Source of the DNA: Rhynochetos jubatus
Lineage: Eukaryota; Chordata; Aves; Eurypygiformes; Rhynochetidae
Reading direction: 5' to 3'
Assembly (NCBI GenBank): GCA_027574665.1
Contig: CM050664.1
Location: 20,080,774 to 20,144,773 of the forward strand
DNA: 64,000 bases
Shown: positions 62,101 through 64,000 of the stretch, piece by piece
How positions within the stretch are numbered: the stretch's first letter is position 1
How the letters are laid out: each line of letters opens with the position of its first letter
The notes under the pieces: generated by a model
Database searches by the model: none
The model's input: only the letters and a program-made list of their open reading frames with translations
Told to the model about the DNA's origin: nothing
Position numbers and translations under genes: made by a program

Positions 62101-64000
62101 ACTTAGAAGATCATTGTGCTCATCAGCACATCATGGCTGGTGTCTCAGAGAGAGATGATACATTACTGCTTGTTTCTCAGCAGCACCCCTTCTTTACCCC
62201 TATTTTCCCCAACACTTTAAAAATTGGACATTTTAGAGATGCTGTAGAGTAAATAACTTGAAATAGAGGGAACCGCTGGCGTTCATTGATTCTTCTTTCA
62301 AGGAATAACACTGAGCCAGTAATTCAGATTTGTCAGAAAAATGTACACAGAGCTTCAATTTAGGAGGAAGCAATAAATACTTTGATTGATTGCAACCAAG
62401 ACTGGTTGACACTTAGTAGTACAGTGAATTATTCATTCCTGGAAAGCAAGATGCTAACTAGCTGATTTGGTGCTTAAGGCAGCAAAACCATTTCTGTGCT
62501 CTCAGAAGGGCACTGGACATTTTACAGAGATGATTTGTTGACTCCACACGTTAGTATGTTCTACAGTTTGTGAAATAATGTTGTTTTGATGCATTATCCT
62601 CAGCCTTCCACACACACCCCCCAGGGTTTGCACAAGGGAAACTCACAGAACACCATGAAGGACAATCCCACCACTTCTCCCCCGATCGCGCAGTCATTAT
62701 GAGAGAGCCACCACATTCCCGACACACAAATATTGTCTTAATGCAGTACGTTCTAAGCACACCCTGGGACATGGCAGGACTATTTAGTAAAGACTGGCTA
62801 TCAATAAACTTTCTGACAAAAGACTATGGAAAAGAGAATTTGCAACAGGGACGATTTGCCACCTAGAACAGAGGTACAAGAGCAAGTCAGATGCTGCTGC
62901 CTTCATTCCCACTTCCATCTGCCAGCTTGAAAAAAACCACCCCAAGGAGATAATTGGGCTGATGCTACGTGTCATTTTTTAAAACTATATTATCGGCAAA
63001 CAGTCGGTATGTTGGTCTACATGTTGAAATTACAGCTCAAAAACTTCCTAAGTAATCTCCCCATTAGGGAAGAATCAGTCAAGTGACGAAGCAATGAATG
63101 AAGACAGGATTGCTTTAATCTCTGGAAAACAGAAACTTTTCCTTTAGAATAGGAGTTGTTTAGAAGAACAATGAAAGCTGCCAGTGACAGCACCTTGAAA
63201 AGGGCTGAACTTATTCTGGCATCTATCCTCCTGGTTGTTTGAAAACTGCACAGTCCCAATTCAGGGATGTCTTTCTCCGGGAGCTATAAAAGCTTTCTCT
63301 CTCTACCCGACTCACTTTCACAGGCCCACAGGTAAGAATAAAGTACTTAAAACCATGTGGACTACTTTACATTTGATGAAACATTCAGTGCTTAACAACT
63401 CCATTTAAGATCTATTCATCCACTGCAGATATTTCTAATCAGAAGGTAGAACTAGTAGCAAAGGGAATAGTCTCAACTGTTGTGAATACGTTTATCTAAC
63501 ATCACTAATGAAATTAAAGAAGTTCATGCGTCCCAAGGAGGCAATGACTGTCAGGATACAATGTCAGCAAGCACTGTCAAGGATTTGCAACTGACTTCAC
63601 ATCGTCATAGGCTCCTCCTGTTTAATGTATTTGAAAGCAAAGTCGTCAAAACACATAGATGAGGCTGACGTGTGCTTAAATGCCTCATTTTTTCATCATC
63701 CTGATGCCTATCAACTTTAAAAGATTGTGATTTCTGAGCAGCACAATAAATTCTGGCGGAGCATATGGACAGCTGAGTTTAATCGCTCCTCGCCTGCAAT
63801 GCAACAGATTGTGCTTGCCCCTGCTGAGAAAAGGCTGACGGTTGGAAGCTCTTCAAGGAAAGGACCATTTCTTCTTTGTGCGACTCACGCAGTGAGCATC
63901 ACCCAAATACAAGCAATACACACTGCTGCTTTCTTAGCTAGGGAATTTGTTTCCATGCTGACTCCTTAAGAGGAAAATCTCCAAGGTTTCCGGACTGGGA
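59138..64000. other. Intronic, nothing recognised
   Basis: Apparently unique sequence. Frames up to 140 codons (60034-60456 minus) overlap others on the opposite strand and have no domains. No upstream MAD1L1 exon was found. Confidence 0.55.

Larger units (their letters stand above)
1..64000 (-). other. MAD1L1: MAD1L1 gene body, internal part only
   Basis: The whole window appears to lie inside one minus-strand gene. Two exons with matching splice phases encode consecutive parts of MAD1, the coiled-coil protein that recruits MAD2 to unattached kinetochores and the nuclear envelope. No start codon exon, final exon, promoter or polyadenylation site of the gene is visible. The protein's last segment (the globular end of the C-terminal domain) must be encoded left of position 1, and the long N-terminal coiled coil right of 64000. 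That the gaps are intron follows from the exact junction between the two exons. That the flanks are intron is inferred from the missing gene ends. MAD1L1 is known for very long introns in other vertebrates, which fits. Confidence 0.88.
57949..64000 (-). other. MAD1L1: MAD1L1 intron upstream of the MAD2-motif exon
   Basis: A phase-0 intron, since the exon begins on the complete codon GGT after CATGCAG. At least 6.05 kb of it lies in the window. I see no minus-strand stretch of coiled-coil coding character (runs of Leu, Glu, Gln and Lys codons) that could be the preceding exon. It contains a MIR-like piece and a CR1 tail near 59 kb. Confidence 0.8.

Overview
The window is vertebrate nuclear DNA, almost certainly from a bird. 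The evidence is several CR1 LINE fragments of the avian type (3' ends with the AATCATTTAGGTTGGAAAAG signature and 8-bp terminal repeats), a solo-LTR-like repeat of a kind I associate with avian endogenous retroviruses, and spliced exons instead of a dense array of open reading frames. I cannot name the species.

The only gene I can support is MAD1L1 (mitotic spindle assembly checkpoint protein MAD1), transcribed on the minus strand. Two internal coding exons are present. One at 57741..57948 carries the MAD2-interaction motif. The next one in the transcript, at 22304..22494, carries the RLK segment and most of the first part of the C-terminal domain. They join in frame across one 35,246-bp intron: a phase-1 donor is followed by an acceptor that completes a Glu codon. 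Earlier exons lie beyond the right edge and the last exon lies beyond the left edge, so the rest of the window is intron.

Layout from left to right: intron with MIR-like relics (about 1.7 and 16.5 kb), an antisense CR1 tail (15.6 kb) and an old inverted repeat pair (18.7 and 20.7 kb); the MAD1L1 exon at 22.3 kb; a 35-kb intron holding a decayed CR1 reverse transcriptase segment (36.1-36.8 kb), a CR1 3' end (37.5-37.7 kb), a second CR1 copy (43.7-44.5 kb) and an LTR fragment (49.6-50.2 kb); the MAD1L1 exon at 57.7 kb; then intron with a MIR-like fragment and another CR1 tail (58.8-59.1 kb).

I found no RNA gene, CRISPR array, operon or new protein system. The many open frames of 60-180 codons overlap on both strands, show no domains and look like chance. 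The most useful leads beyond the gene are the ancient repeat pair, a few CpG-rich or homeodomain-motif-rich intronic patches that might be enhancers, and the structure of the transposon remnants.
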